64,000 nt of DNA from Tetrastigma voinierianum. Its lineage: Eukaryota > Streptophyta > Magnoliopsida > Vitales > Vitaceae. A program made the translations under genes and the position numbers. Positions 36,317-47,466 of this stretch are shown one piece after another. Within the stretch, counting starts at the first letter, position 1. Each line of letters opens with the position of its first letter. The stretch lies in the NCBI GenBank assembly GCA_016808115.1, contig JAEQBH010003864.1, forward strand, positions 372,001 through 436,000. Reading direction: 5' to 3'. The notes beneath the pieces were generated by a model that saw only the letters and a program-made list of their open reading frames with translations, made no database searches and was not told the origin of the DNA.

Positions 36317-36412
36317 TGGTGCAAGGCCAAGGCACTCGGGGTCGGCTTCTATTCTACTACATGTCCTCAAGCTGAATCCATTGTTCAGAAAATTGTGCAG
36401 TCTCATGTAATG
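36317..36412 (+). pseudogene. Second class III peroxidase fragment (exon 1)
   Basis: The stretch GTGCAAGGCCAAGGCACTCG (36319-36338) is identical to the peroxidase pseudogene at about 3099. It continues through the mature N-terminus (GFYSTTCPQAESIVQ) to an IVQSH-like piece, then homology ends at about 36412. One extra G after ACTCGG shifts the frame. The signal peptide is missing: homology to the first copy begins exactly at the word TTGGTGCAAGG. Unlike copy 1 it keeps the CPQAE codons without the inserted C, so the two copies decayed separately. The hAT remnant begins right after it. Confidence 0.85.
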
Positions 36413-36550
36413 TCTTGCAAGTGAGTCTACAACAACAAGAGAAGCGAGGGGGAACAATCGTCATGGTTAAAAGTCGCGATGTCGGTCGCCCCCGACTAAG
36501 AGACGATGTAGAACGTAACGATCGCGGTGTATCGGTCGCGTATCGACGAT
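36413..36550. other. GC-rich patch with repeated CGATCGCG-type words, possible hAT end
   Basis: A CpG-rich stretch (GCGATGTCGGTCGC, CGATCGCGG, TCGGTCGCG, ATCGACGATC) between the peroxidase scrap and AT-rich DNA. Clustered short inverted words are common in the subterminal DNA of hAT elements. No terminal inverted repeat or 8-base target duplication could be confirmed. Confidence 0.4.
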
Positions 36551-36959
36551 CTGCTTAAGCTAAATAATTAAATATTTAAAAATTAGTAAAATATTATATA
36601 AATTATTAGAAAATATATGTATAGTAAAAAGGCCCCAAAAATTTAATAAAACAAAATTCTTTATATTTAAAATTATTTAAATAGTTAATGAAAGCATTCA
36701 GTGAAAGGAATATGTATGCTAATGTTAATAAAAAAAATTATTTTATATCAAATATAACAAAATGTCACCAAATACCATCAATCAATACCATGTTGAATGC
36801 CGAGGGGAGGCTCTCGAAATCATCATCATCATCATTACTCCTCACAGAGCATACAAATCGGAATGAGTAATTTGCATAGTGAGAATGTGGTTGAAAGAAT
36901 TGTTCATCACTTGAATGTGTTATAAATTTGAGATGATTGGGTTGATGATCCATAGTGGA

Positions 36960-39900
36960 AAATATGGCCTTGGAGGATGCTCGGGCTCAACGACATGCGA
37001 TAGTATCGAAACCTCGATAAGCAATGCTATTGCTATTAAAAGATTGGTCATATCCATAGTGACCACTACCTCGTGTTCCAGTTGTTGAATATTGATCAAA
37101 ATCCTTACTTGAAAGCGTGGAAGAATTATCATAACCCCAAAGTTATGATAGGATCTATCTCCCTCTCCACTGAGAAATGAAGTGCGATCCTAGACGGATT
37201 GGAAGTGCTCATCGTGCAGTTCTGATTCGATGCATAATCATGCCCCTTTGGAATAATCATCATCTAGAAAATGTAGTCGAGTCCTTCCCGAGTGCTTTTC
37301 GTTGTTCCCATATGCTGGCTTTAATATCCATGATCGGTATCTCGTGTGGCATAATAATTCTCCCGCTGCGCCCACGACATACCATGTCCAAACTTGATTG
37401 ACATGACCACTATCAGCGACTTCAGCTTGCTCGATGCCACCACAACTCAGAACAATGCAATGGTGTCTTCACTATATCTTCATCACGACAATGTTGCTCA
37501 CCCTCCCATTGACTCTATAAGTCACCTTCATCACTACTAGTATTTGAAACAATTGTTTGAGAGCCTTACCTTTCTGAGAAGAACGATTTATCTTCCTTCG
37601 TAATCTTGCCTTCCGCCTACTTACCACACATTACTTGTGCCACCATCATCGGCACGAGCTGCTTCCACACCTTCTACAGATGGAAGGTCTTGATCAAACC
37701 GATCAAATTATCGGATGATAAAATAGGTTCTTCTTCTTCTTCTCGTATCCACTCATCTAATATATCATCATCATTAAAAATATGATTCCGGTCAATTGGA
37801 TTGTACAAATCTTCATCGCTTCGTTCTTGCATCAAATTCTTAACTTTCGTCGCACATTATAATATGGACATAAACTAACTTATGCAATTTTTTCATTGCT
37901 AAACGATTGCGCAACTTTGTGAATCAATGACCATGTGCTCCAATTTCTTTTACAACCAGATGAAGAACATGTTTGACTTAGAACTTTGATAGCAATCTTT
38001 TGAAGATGTGGACCTTCATCACCATAATTGTTCCACCATTAAGCTATTATAAAAAAAAAGCCATAATGGCACAATATATATTTAATAGAAAATGATGACA
38101 ATTTGGCCCATTTAAAAAAATAATAAATATAGTGAGCACACGGAGAGAGAGTGATTTGTTAGCACTACAGTTTAGTGCACTTCCAAACTCTCCTTGGCCT
38201 TCAACAAATAATTTCACCTACATTGTAATGTTCTTCACTTTATTAATGCACATTGTAAATACAAAATATATTATAAAAATAACACAAGTTATTGTTATAC
38301 CTCGTTCATAGCTTTTGCCTGTCTATCCAAATTTGGCTCCAATCTCTTGATAACCTCCTTTAGTCCAAGTTTAACTTCTAGATGGTGGGAGAATTTCTTT
38401 GAATATTGAAGCATTGGATTTAAAAAATAAGCTGACATAAGTAAAAAAAAATTATTAGTTTATAATACTTACCTTTAAATAAGATAATAATAGTGGATAA
38501 GGAATTTTTTTTGTATTACTGCAGCGTGCAAATGTCTATGCAATTGATTTACTTGACCTTCCTTATGTCAATGACACATGCCTTTCCCAATGTTTCACCG
38601 GTGCCTTTATAGCCGGTTTGCTACATCCATTTGCTTCATAAATGGTTGATAGTGTGGGCTTTTTATCTTGATCAGCCAATTTCAAAACTTTGACGAGGGT
38701 TCCATGATGATTTGGACTTCCTTTGCCTTAACTCCAAAACCGTCGAGTTAAGATAAGGTTGGATACCTTATCTCTTAAAATACTTTGCTCCGATCTTTTT
38801 TGTTGATTCCTTGCTCTGTTTTGTTGTGCACATCATCTTCAAATCGCCCTCATAAAGTATAAGACTCTGAAGTGAAATAAATTTAGTGGCAAATCGGGTT
38901 ATTCCGGGGCGCAAGAGATCTCTATCCTTGGTGAACACTTTCATCAAATTAACTACTTTCGAGCTATTATAAATAAAGCTTGTGATCATCTTTGTGATCA
39001 AAGTCTCCTTAATATGCTTCATGTTTCCAATATCTTCAAGCATTAAATCAATACAATCTTATTTGCACAAGGAGACGAACAAATGCTTCAGCGCTTCTCA
39101 TCCAACAACATACCAGCTGCTTTAAAACTTGCCTCATTATCAGTGACTACTTGTACAACGTTTTCCTCCCCAACCTCCTCAACAATCTTATCCATAAGGG
39201 AAAAGATGTAATCTGCCGTCTTAGGTATGTTGGTAGTGTCAACTGAAGAAAGGTATATCATGCTATCCGCGATAAACCATGAAATTGATGATAGGCTTTC
39301 TAGTTCCTAGAACTCGACCATCACACATGATGGTGCATCCATATATAGGCCATTTGGCCTTCAATGTGTTTTATATATACTTCAAGCTCTTGCACTTCCT
39401 CCTTCAGATATGCATTGCCAATTTGGTATCTTGTAGAACCCTTGATACCCGGACCTGCTTTTGCTATGGTATCAATCATAGATTGATAGTAAGGCCCATT
39501 ATCAGCAGCATTGAAAGGTATTCCATTGAAGAAAAAAAAAATTTAGAATGGCTTTACCCGGCTTTCTTTACCTTCGACGGAAAACATACTTTTTATTGAT
39601 TTTTGTTTGGGAAGGAAGCATGTAAGGAGTCAATCCCCTTTTGGGGTATGTTGGCTCCTTCTCTCTTATCTTTGAAGCTGGTATCGGGCCACGCTTGATC
39701 TTTTAGGCACCAGAGGTCGTGAGGAAGTACCACCTCTCATGCGCGTGTCTACCTTCTTCAAAAACACGACGACTTTCTCTCATTGCATGCTTCATTTTGT
39801 CTTCTTTAATCGGTCATCTCGACTTCACCGGCTTCATCGAATGGCTTCATCGATTTCATGAAATGTTCTTCATTTAAAGAACTTATAAGTCGTTCCTTCT

Positions 39901-40170
39901 TTTTTCATTCGATTTCGCGATTCGAGAAGCATTAGACATATACAATCTAATGCTTTGTGACACTTCCGCAGGTACACCGACATCCTTCTACTTGTCCGGA
40001 GATATGTGCAATGTGTTGCTTTAATCTTGTTATACCTCCATGAATAACTTTTCTACAATACTTACATTTTGGGGTTCTTCTATTACCACATAATGGTTCT
40101 ACATGCTCCCAACCAATATCATGTTTTAGAGCCATTTCAAAATGTTCACCTAACCATGTATAAAAGTAAA
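36960..40170 (-). pseudogene. hAT-family transposase with BED zinc finger, decayed
   Basis: A cut-and-paste DNA transposase. In order on the minus strand: a start near 40174; a BED-type zinc finger (CKYC, then KQHIAH) at about 39990-40075; a DUF659-like core at about 39250-39480 (YQIGNAYLKEEVQELE); the stretch 38768-39043 with MLEDIGNMKHIKETL, SFIYNSSKVVNLM and DLLRPGITRFATKFI; a piece with AYFLNPM and IKRLEPNLDRQA near 38340-38420; and the C-terminal dimerisation region at about 37900-38040 (WWNNYGD, LQKIAIKVLSQTCSS, NWSTWSLIH). The conserved CERNWS has become CKRNWS. A low-complexity tail continues to about 36960. Many stops and shifts mean no functional protein. The length fits plant DUF659-type hAT transposases. 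It directly follows the peroxidase fragment, so insertion into that locus is likely. Confidence 0.88.
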
Positions 40171-40279
40171 ACAAAAAATATCATACAATTAAATTATTTT
40201 CTAATATAATTGTTCTTCAACAAAAATTAAATTTCTACCAAGTGGTAAATAAATTTACAAAATTTCCATTTTGAATTAA

Positions 40280-41530
40280 ATAAATTAAAAATGTTATTTA
40301 TAATATATTACCATACTAATTTAATATTAATATAATTAGATTATTTATTCTTATTTATGTTTGTTTTCATAAATAATTAATTTTGAATTAACCTTATTTA
40401 TTTTGGTAAATAATAAAATAATAAAAAAAATTTGTATTTTATATTGTTCACAAAAATATAATTTATGGTTTTGTTCAATTTATTATTCTTATTTGTTGCA
40501 ATATATTACCATATTAATTTAATATTAATACAATTAGATTAATTATTTTTATTTATGCTTGTTTTTCATAAATTATTAATTTTATGAATTAATCTTATTT
40601 ATGTTTGGTAAAATAAATAAAATAATAAAAAATATTTGTATTTTATATTGTTCACAAAAATATGATTGATGGTATTGTTAAATTATTATTCTTATTTTAT
40701 TTATAATATATTACCGTACTAATTTAATATTAATACAATTAGATTAATTATTCTTATTTATGCTTGTTTTTCATAAATTATTAATTTTGAATTAATCTTA
40801 TTTATGTTTGGTAAAATAAATAAAATAATAAACAATAGTAAATTTTATATTGTTCTAAAAATATGATTGATGGTATTGTTAAATTATTATTCTTATTTAT
40901 TTATAATATATTCTTAGTACTAATTTAATATTATACAATTAGATTAATTATTCTTATTTATGCTTGTTTTTCATAAATTATTAATTTTGAATTAATCTCT
41001 TATTTATGTTTGGTAAATAAATAAAAATAATAAACAATATTTAAATTTTATATTGTTCACAAAAATATGATTGATGGTATTGTTAAATTGTATTCTTATT
41101 TTATTTATAATATATTATCGTACTAATTTAATATTAATACAATTAAGATTAGTATGCTTGTTTTTCATAAATTATTAATTTTGAATTAATCTTATTTATG
41201 TTTGGTAAAATAAATAAAATAATAAACAATATTTAAATTTTATATTGTTCACAAATATATGATTGATGGTATTGTTAAATTATTATTCTTATTTTATTTA
41301 TAATATATTACCGTACTAATTTAATATTAATACAATTAGATTAATTATGCTTGTTTTTCATAAATAATTAACTTTAAATTAATCTTATTTATGTTTGGTA
41401 AAATAAATAAATTAATATTTTTATTTGTATTTTATATTGTTCACAAAAATACGATTTATGGTTTGTTAATTTAGTATTCTTATTTTATTTATATTTTGGT
41501 AAATATATTTATTTTATTTATATTTATGGT
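40280..41530. repeat. AT-rich satellite, about 200-bp unit, six copies
   Basis: The word TTTTCATAAAT recurs at about 40364, 40563, 40768, 40968, 41162 and 41355, spacings of 192-205 bases. Within each unit the order is ATTAGATTA, TTATTTATG, TTTTCATAAAT, TTTGGTAAA, TATATTGTTCACAAA, ATTGATGGTATTG, TAATATATTA. The units are highly similar. The array sits directly upstream of the hAT transposase start. Confidence 0.92.
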
Positions 41531-41584
41531 AATATATTTTTAATTGAAGAAGCTATGACAAAAATGGGTTCCTGGCGATAAAGA

Positions 41585-41800
41585 AAAGCGGCGTTGTTTT
41601 GGCCTTTTAGAGCTAAAGCGGCGATCGTTTCTGCTAACTATTTTTTTAAGTGCATATAAAAGCGGCGTCGTTTTGCAGCGCGGGTTGAAAATGGCGTCGT
41701 TTTGGAGTATTTAAAACGGCGTCGTTTGGTTTTACATTTTTATGACCGTCGTTTTATTTGCATTAAAAATAAAAAAATAAACAATGAAAGCGACGTCGCA
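41585..41800. repeat. Cluster of GGCGTCGTTTT motifs
   Basis: GCGGCGTTGTTTT, GCGGCGATCGTTT, GCGGCGTCGTTTT, TGGCGTCGTTTT, ACGGCGTCGTTT, CCGTCGTTTT and GCGACGTCGC occur near 41588, 41618, 41662, 41691, 41716, 41745 and 41788. That is seven related words in about 215 bases, the last one palindromic. A TATA-like CATATAAAAG lies inside the cluster at 41652. Confidence 0.8.
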
Positions 41801-42387
41801 CATCTTGAGAGCGAAGCAGCGTCGAACCGGGAACTGAATGCCAAGAGGATCTTCTTCCTCGTTTCCAAAATCCAAATTTCAGCCCGAGGGGGAGGGGAGA
41901 GGGAGGGGCGGAGTGGGTTTGGATCTCACAGCGTCGGCGGCGGCGGTCGTGTGCCGCGGCTAGTGGCGGCGGCGGCCGGCGGCGGCCGGCCGGCGGCCCA
42001 GCTTTTGGAGCGGTAGGGGGCGGCGGTTGAGGTCGGGGAGAAAATCCCGGATTTCTTTCCTCCTGATTTCTTCAGTTCTTGGTTCGGGAGAAAATCTGTT
42101 TCTTCACTTAGCTTTGATCGGGGCGAGGTAAGGAGAAAATCCGTTCTTGGTTCTTCGTTTACGTAACTCGTTCTTAAGCTTGGCATTGGCGATTTGTAAT
42201 TTGTATTCATGTTGTGGGTTTTGCTTGGTTCCGCGGGTTTTTGCTTTGGAGAATCTGCGAAGGTGAATATTTTCAGGATTTTGGTTGGAAATTACACAAA
42301 GCAGGGATTCGATTTTTGTATTATCTTGGGTCTGCTTGGAATGCATCTCGGGGTCGGCGCGTAACAGAGTTTAACTTCATTTATCTC
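41800..42387 (+). promoter_or_regulatory. GC-rich 5' end of a lost host gene (promoter, leader exon, intron start)
   Basis: A CpG-island-like stretch (41880-42030, rich in GGC and GGGAGG) is followed by a repeated GGGAGAAAATC leader and a good splice donor, CGAG|GTAAGG, at about 42127. T-rich intron-like DNA follows. It looks like the promoter, non-coding first exon and start of the first intron of a plant gene. A gypsy LTR then begins at about 42388, and no downstream exon is recognisable in the window. The 189-codon frame at 42214-42783 runs from this DNA into the gypsy LTR and the copia LTR, so it is not a gene. Confidence 0.5.
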
Positions 42388-42731
42388 TGCAGAGTTCTGA
42401 TTCAAAGCATAGTATGGTATCGGTGTCGGTATCGACTTCCGATTCAGAAACCCAGGGCGATTGCGACTCCGGTGATCGTATCGGACTGGCCAGGGATTTT
42501 GAACCACAATCAATGGAATAAAAGCTGTAGGGAGTGCAGGAATTTTCTTTGCTGTACATGGGAATATGCGAGATATCAAAAAGCGATTCACGAAAATAAA
42601 GAGATGAAAGGCAAGTTCGAGAAGCCACTCTCCAAATACGGGAATATTTCAAGAAGGAATAACAGAATGAAAAAGACAGATACCACCACACCACTGCGTG
42701 ACTCCCACACCCCCCTTTTATTTGTCCTGAT
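42388..42731 (-). mobile_element. Gypsy 3' LTR, left piece (split by the copia element)
   Basis: Together with 47746-47897 this forms a roughly 495-base LTR of the minus-strand gypsy element. It starts with TG (42388) on the plus strand and its other end is CA at 47897, next to a polypurine tract on the minus strand. The split is explained by a Ty1/copia insertion with the 5-base duplication CTGAT. The left edge is chosen from the TG and is uncertain by some tens of bases. Confidence 0.55.
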
Positions 42732-43000
42732 TGTTACCATTTACAATTTTAGGATTTTATGCAATTTGGGACTCTATTATTAGCTGTATATATTATCTTA
42801 CCATGTATAAATGCTAAAGATTAGGAATCTGTTAATTACCATGTATAGATGCTAAAGATTAGGAATCTATTAGTTACCTTGTATAGATGCTAACGACTAG
42901 ATAATTGGGGAGCTATATGTATGGCTTCGGATGTGACGGAATCAAGGGAAGAACTTTCCCGAAATCTCTGTGTATTTTTAATTTATCTAGTATTTTTACA
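42732..43000 (+). repeat. Copia 5' LTR
   Basis: TGTTACCAT at the start, TTTTTACA at the end, with the primer site directly following. It contains three 38-base tandem units beginning TACCATGTATA at about 42799, 42837 and 42875, also present in the 3' LTR. Confidence 0.95.
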
Positions 43001-43013
43001 TGGTATTAGAGCC
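43001..43013 (+). promoter_or_regulatory. Copia primer binding site
   Basis: TGGTATTAGAGCC, one base from the plant initiator-Met-tRNA consensus TGGTATCAGAGC, immediately after the LTR. Confidence 0.9.
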
Positions 43014-43353
43014 AGGTTCTTGATTTACGGTGTTCGAAATAATTTTTCTCTTGGCTTTGTGGGTTTCTCTTGTTCGCGCACTGCGGGTTCCATCTTGGTG
43101 AACCCGACGTGAATTTCTATGGTGTTCTCTTGTTCTCGGCGTCATCTGCGGGTGTTTGGTTCTTGCTCTTATTTCCAACGCCTTTTTCGGTTATGGCTTT
43201 CGGCAATTTATAATTTTCGGCGTTCTTGGTTTATGTCTTTTCTAATTTTTCGGTACAATGTTGTTTTTAAGTGAGTGTTTGTTTGTGTGTTTTTTCTCAT
43301 GTTCTGACTACAATTTTACGTGGACTATTCTTAAATCTGCTTGAGGTAGCATC

Positions 43354-44170
43354 ATGTCATCGGATAAGTTGGAATCATTCCCTATTCGGTTTACTAGTAA
43401 AAATTATTCAGCTCGGGAGTTCCAATTTAAATTATTTGTCAAAGAAAAAAAATTGTGGGGTCATATTGATGGGAGTGTTCCCTCACCTCAAGGTGTCAAG
43501 GCTTTGTCTAAGTGGGAAATTCATGATGCTGGGAGGTCCATGACTTGCTCCTTAGCTCGAGTTGAGTCTCACCTTGTTCTCAATTTGAGGGCCTTATAAA
43601 GCTGTTGCTGCTATGTGGATTATCTTAACACGGTTTTACAATCAAAACGAAACTCTGCTGCGATTTCATTTGGAGTATGAGATGGCTAATTTCACACAAA
43701 GAGCCGATCTCTCTATTGAGAATATTTTAAGTTTCAAACTCTTTGGGCTGTGTGTGACATTGTTTTACGCTAATGTTCCAGTCACGACTCTCTCTCTGCG
43801 AACAATAGAGAAGTGCATGCCACCAGCAAGCGAGATCAATTCTTGATGAAGTTACGACCCGACTTTGAAATTGCACATTCTAATTTGATGAACCGTCATC
43901 CTGTCCCATCTCTGGATGCTTGTTTGAGTGAACTTCTTCGTGAGGAGCAGCGTATCATTACTCAGGCTGCCATGGAACATCGGGCTACTGTTAGTGCACT
44001 GTACGTGGCTTATGCGGCCGCAGGGAGATATACGAGGGTAGATACATGCGTCTTTGTCGGTGCTTTAGTTGTAAAGCTTTTTGGCCATATTGCTTTCGGG
44101 TTGTCGAAGTTATGTAACTCTTTGCCGAGAATAGGGTCATATCATCTCTGCTTGTCCCATTCACCCTGAA
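43354..44170 (+). pseudogene. Copia gag with zinc knuckles
   Basis: Starts MSSDKLESFPIRFTSKNYSA at 43354, a usual copia gag opening. It continues through WGHIDGS and LARVESHLVLNLR (frame ends 43599), then a shifted frame with FHLEYEMANFTQ, then 43813-44010 with HATSKRDQFLMKLR, NLMNRHPVPSLDACL and LREEQRIITQAAMEHR. The zinc-knuckle region is near 44060-44160: C-F-S-C-K-A-F-G-H-I-A, frame broken, with a second degraded knuckle. Gag would package the element RNA. At least three frameshifts. Confidence 0.9.
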
Positions 44171-44700
44171 AGGAAACGAGTCTTGCTTATCATGCACCAA
44201 ACTATTGCCTCCCGGATTACCATTTATTTACTCTTTGCCTTCTTGCAGGTTGTTCCTCTTCTTGCTCCTTCAACCTTAACCGAGCAGACCACACTCACTC
44301 CACGAAATGGTACATGAGATGATCCTTTATGCTTTTACTGCTTTTAGGCTCTCAGGTAATCATAAAGTTTCTTTTAAGCCATGGTATTTTGACTCCGGAG
44401 CCTCTAACCATATGACTAATATTGTTGTTCCTCTTTCCAATATCAGAAATTACGATGGAAATCTGAAAATTAACACACCGTGACGGTAGCTCTACGCCTG
44501 TGTCTTTGTTGGTGATCTTTCCTCTTCATATTGATGTTTACGTGTCTCAAAACATCTCACAAATAATGCACTGTTGAATTCCAATTGGTTGATGTCATAG
44601 ATGTAAATATCATTCTCTGGTGGTTGTGGATCAGTCATCGCGGGGGATCTGAGCCTGATGGGATGATCTTTCCTCTTCATGATATTCTACTCCACCCACC
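44171..44700 (+). pseudogene. Copia aspartic protease region
   Basis: The active site D-S-G-A-S-N-H-M-T is readable from 44391 (preceded by WYF). The expected following stretch is partly readable to about 44470 and then lost to shifts. This sits between gag and integrase, as in all Ty1/copia elements. Confidence 0.85.
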
Positions 44701-44759
44701 CATTTCTCTAATTCCTTCTGTTTGTGATGTTGTGCAGTTATAGTGATACTGGAGTGTAA

Positions 44760-45614
44760 ACGTCACATGCCACAAAACCTCGATGTCCTTCATTCTTTGT
44801 TAGTGCGGATTATTGAAATAAAGCATGTTCTTCTATTGATCTTTCTTTTATTTTACATCATGCAAACTTGGTAAAAGTAAGTTCTACCTTTTCCTCGTCG
44901 GGCATCTCGTGCCTCACAATCCCGAGCTTATTCATAGTGATGTTTGGGGGGATCATGGCTATTTGTTTTCTCAGCGCATTCTGATTACTTTGTTGCTTTC
45001 ATTGATGACTTTAGTTGCTTTACTTGGGTTTACTTCCTCCGGGCTAAGGGTGGAGTTTTTTCAGTTTTTTAGCGCTTTCTTGCACTCCTTGAGACTGTTC
45101 TCTGCCTGACATCAGGAATTAACTGCGCTGCGATTTTGGCGCGAGCCATGTCTAATAAGTTTGAGATTTTTCTTCAAAAGCAAAGGATCTCTATAAGCGT
45201 TCTTGTCCTTTGACACCATAACTTAAAATGGTGTTCTTTGAGAGAAAAAATTACACCCTTCTTGATGTCGCAAGAACTCTTTTACTTGAATCATGCGTTG
45301 ACCTCGTTTTTGGTGTGAAGCTCTTTACTACTTGTGGAGTTCATTTGATCAATTGCTTACCCTCTCCTACAACAAATCATGTTTCTCCTTTCTCTAAGTT
45401 GTTTGGTCATTCTCCTTTATATTCTGATCTTCGTGCATTTGGTTGTGTTTGTTTTGTGCATCTCCCTCCTCATGAACGACATAAACTTAATGCTCAGTCT
45501 GGTAAGTGTGTTTTTCTTGGTTATGTTATCCCTCACAAGGGTTATGTTTGTTACACTCCCCGTACTCCTCTTAAACGGGTTTCCTGGAATGTGATCTTCT
45601 TTGAAAATCAATAA
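44760..45614 (+). pseudogene. Copia integrase, decayed
   Basis: The integrase core begins near 44920 with ELIHSDVWG (first catalytic Asp in H-S-D-V-W-G). It becomes scrambled at 45060-45230, then the end of the core and the C-terminal part are open at 45228-45614: LINCLPSPTTNHVSPFSKLF, LRAFGCVCFVHLPPHERHKL, KCVFLGYVIPHKGYVCY. The catalytic middle is not readable. Integrase would insert the cDNA. Confidence 0.9.
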
Positions 45615-45929
45615 TTCTTTCCATCTCATGTTCAACTACCATCTGTATCTGTATATCTTCTGCCTATTTTTTCTGAATCTCCAACAATTGTGGAACGGTT
45701 CGAACTTGGTTTTGTGTATGAGAGACGTAGTCGACACGAGTTTAGTTCCACTTCCTTTGTGCCTCCTTCCGATCTTGACTTGGCGCCTGATCCTGCTCCT
45801 GCTTCCACTACTCTTAGTTGGTCTACTTGTCCTTCTCGACCCCTTAATTGGTATGGTTTCTTCTCTCATATCTCTCTTGTCGCTACTTTATCCACAATTT
45901 CCATTCCCTCTTACTTTCACAAACGAATA

Positions 45930-46690
45930 CCATGGAACATGGTGTTGGAAAATTGCAATGCAGCGGAGCTTCAGCACTTGAGGAGAATCACACTTGGGGA
46001 TGTTGTTTCTTGTCCTCTGGGTCAAACCTATTAGGAGTAAATGAGTTTTTTTTTTATGTAAAACTTCGTTCTGATGGCTCTTTGGATCGGTCTGGCTCAC
46101 GCACATGGCTTTGGGTAACAAGAGAGTAGGAATATGGGGTTGATTATGAAGAGACATTTACCTGTTGCCAAAATGACCACGAGTTCGAACCATCTGGCTT
46201 TTCACGCTTCATAGTCATGGCGGCTACATCGAATGGATGTGAAGAATGCCTTTCTTCATGGTGATCTTCGGAGGAGAGATTTACATGAAGCTTCCCTACG
46301 GTATGGCCCCCCTTGCTTTACTCCTCATGATGTTTTTTTTTCTTCGAGGCTTTTCTCCCGTATAGGCTCAAGCAAGCGCCCCGCGCTTGGTTTGAGAAGT
46401 TTCACAGTACACTTCTTTCCTTCGGTTTTACACAAAGTCAATATGATTCTTCTCTCTTCCTTCACACATCTACGTCGGGTATAGTTATTCTCTTGGTTTA
46501 TGTGGATGATATTATCATTATTGGCACTGATTGTGGTTTGATTACTAAGCTTCAATAGCTATTACATGCAACTTTCCATATGAAAGATCTTGGCCAGCTC
46601 ACATACTTCTTAGGATTGGAAGTTCATTATCGATCCCATGGCCTTTTCGTGAACTAGCATAAGTATATTCAAGATGTTATCACTTTAGCT
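45930..46690 (+). pseudogene. Copia reverse transcriptase, decayed
   Basis: Readable pieces: RT entry near 45940-46150 in mixed frames, MDVKNAFLHGDL at 46233 (first catalytic Asp region), a degraded GLKQAPRAWFEKF-like stretch near 46365-46400, and the active site Y-V-D-D at 46499-46510 followed by IIIIGTD. An FLGLEVHY-like stretch follows near 46605. Stops (for example near 46555) and shifts inactivate it. Confidence 0.9.
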
Positions 46691-46693
46691 GGA

Positions 46694-47456
46694 TTGGAGG
46701 ACACTTCTTCGGTTGATACTCCTATGGAGGTAAATGTCAAATACAGGAAATATGAAGGGAACCTTTTGGATGAACCTACTCTCTATCAGCGCTTGGTTGA
46801 GAGTCTTATCTACTTGACCACTACTCGACCTGATATCTCCTATGCTGTTCATCAGGTCAGTCTATTTATGTCGAGGCATCTATCTTTGTTGCAGTTCGCA
46901 CGCATCGGTCGCTATCTTCGAGGATCACTGATAGGTGGGTTGTTTTTCCTACCAACACCTCTCTTGACTTGTTGCTATAGTGATGGGCGATTGTTTGTTT
47001 GTCCGAGATACCGCGTCCCCTGGGTCTACTACGGGTTGGTGTATGTTTTTGGGTGATGCATTGATTTCTTGGAGATGTAAGAAGCGAAGATCGTTTCTAA
47101 ATCCTCTATTGAGAAATTTGAGTATTGTGCCATGTCACAAGCATTTACGGGAATTGTATGGCTCGTGGATTATCGCCTTGAGGGAGCTTGGGTTTCCTTA
47201 GACTACTTCTACTCCTCTTCATACTGATAGCATTAGTGCTATTCAGATTGTCACCAATCCCGTTTTCCATGAACGCACCAAGCACATTGAAGTTGATTAT
47301 CATTCTATTCGAGACACTTTGGAAAGTCGGGTGATATCTCTTCCTCATATCTCTTCTGATCTCCAAGTGGCTGATGTCTTCACCAAAGTTCTGACTCAAC
47401 AACGACATCAATTTCTTGTTGGAAAATTGTTGATGACTGACTTACCAACATCAATT
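46694..47456 (+). pseudogene. Copia RNase H and C-terminus
   Basis: The stretch 46694-46900 (TPMEVNVKYRK, YQRLVESLIYLTTTRPDISY) links RT to RNase H. RNase H follows near 46970-47410 with an STTGWCMFLGDALISW-like stretch in two frames, then HTDSISAIQIVTNPVFHER, TKHIEVDYH and LQVADVFTKVLT. It ends just before the polypurine tract, a normal copia ending. Confidence 0.9.
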
Positions 47457-47466
47457 TGAGGGGGGA
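47455..47466 (+). promoter_or_regulatory. Copia polypurine tract
   Basis: A GAGGGGGGA tract directly abuts the 3' LTR start TGTTACC. It would prime plus-strand DNA synthesis. Confidence 0.85.

Noticed and set aside
42214..42783. Longest open frame here (189 codons) as a host gene
   Set aside because: It runs from GC-rich leader/intron-like DNA through a gypsy LTR into the copia LTR, has no domain, and its C-terminus is encoded by the copia LTR start.
45228..45614. A 128-codon frame as a stand-alone gene
   Set aside because: It is the C-terminal part of the copia integrase in the bracketed element.
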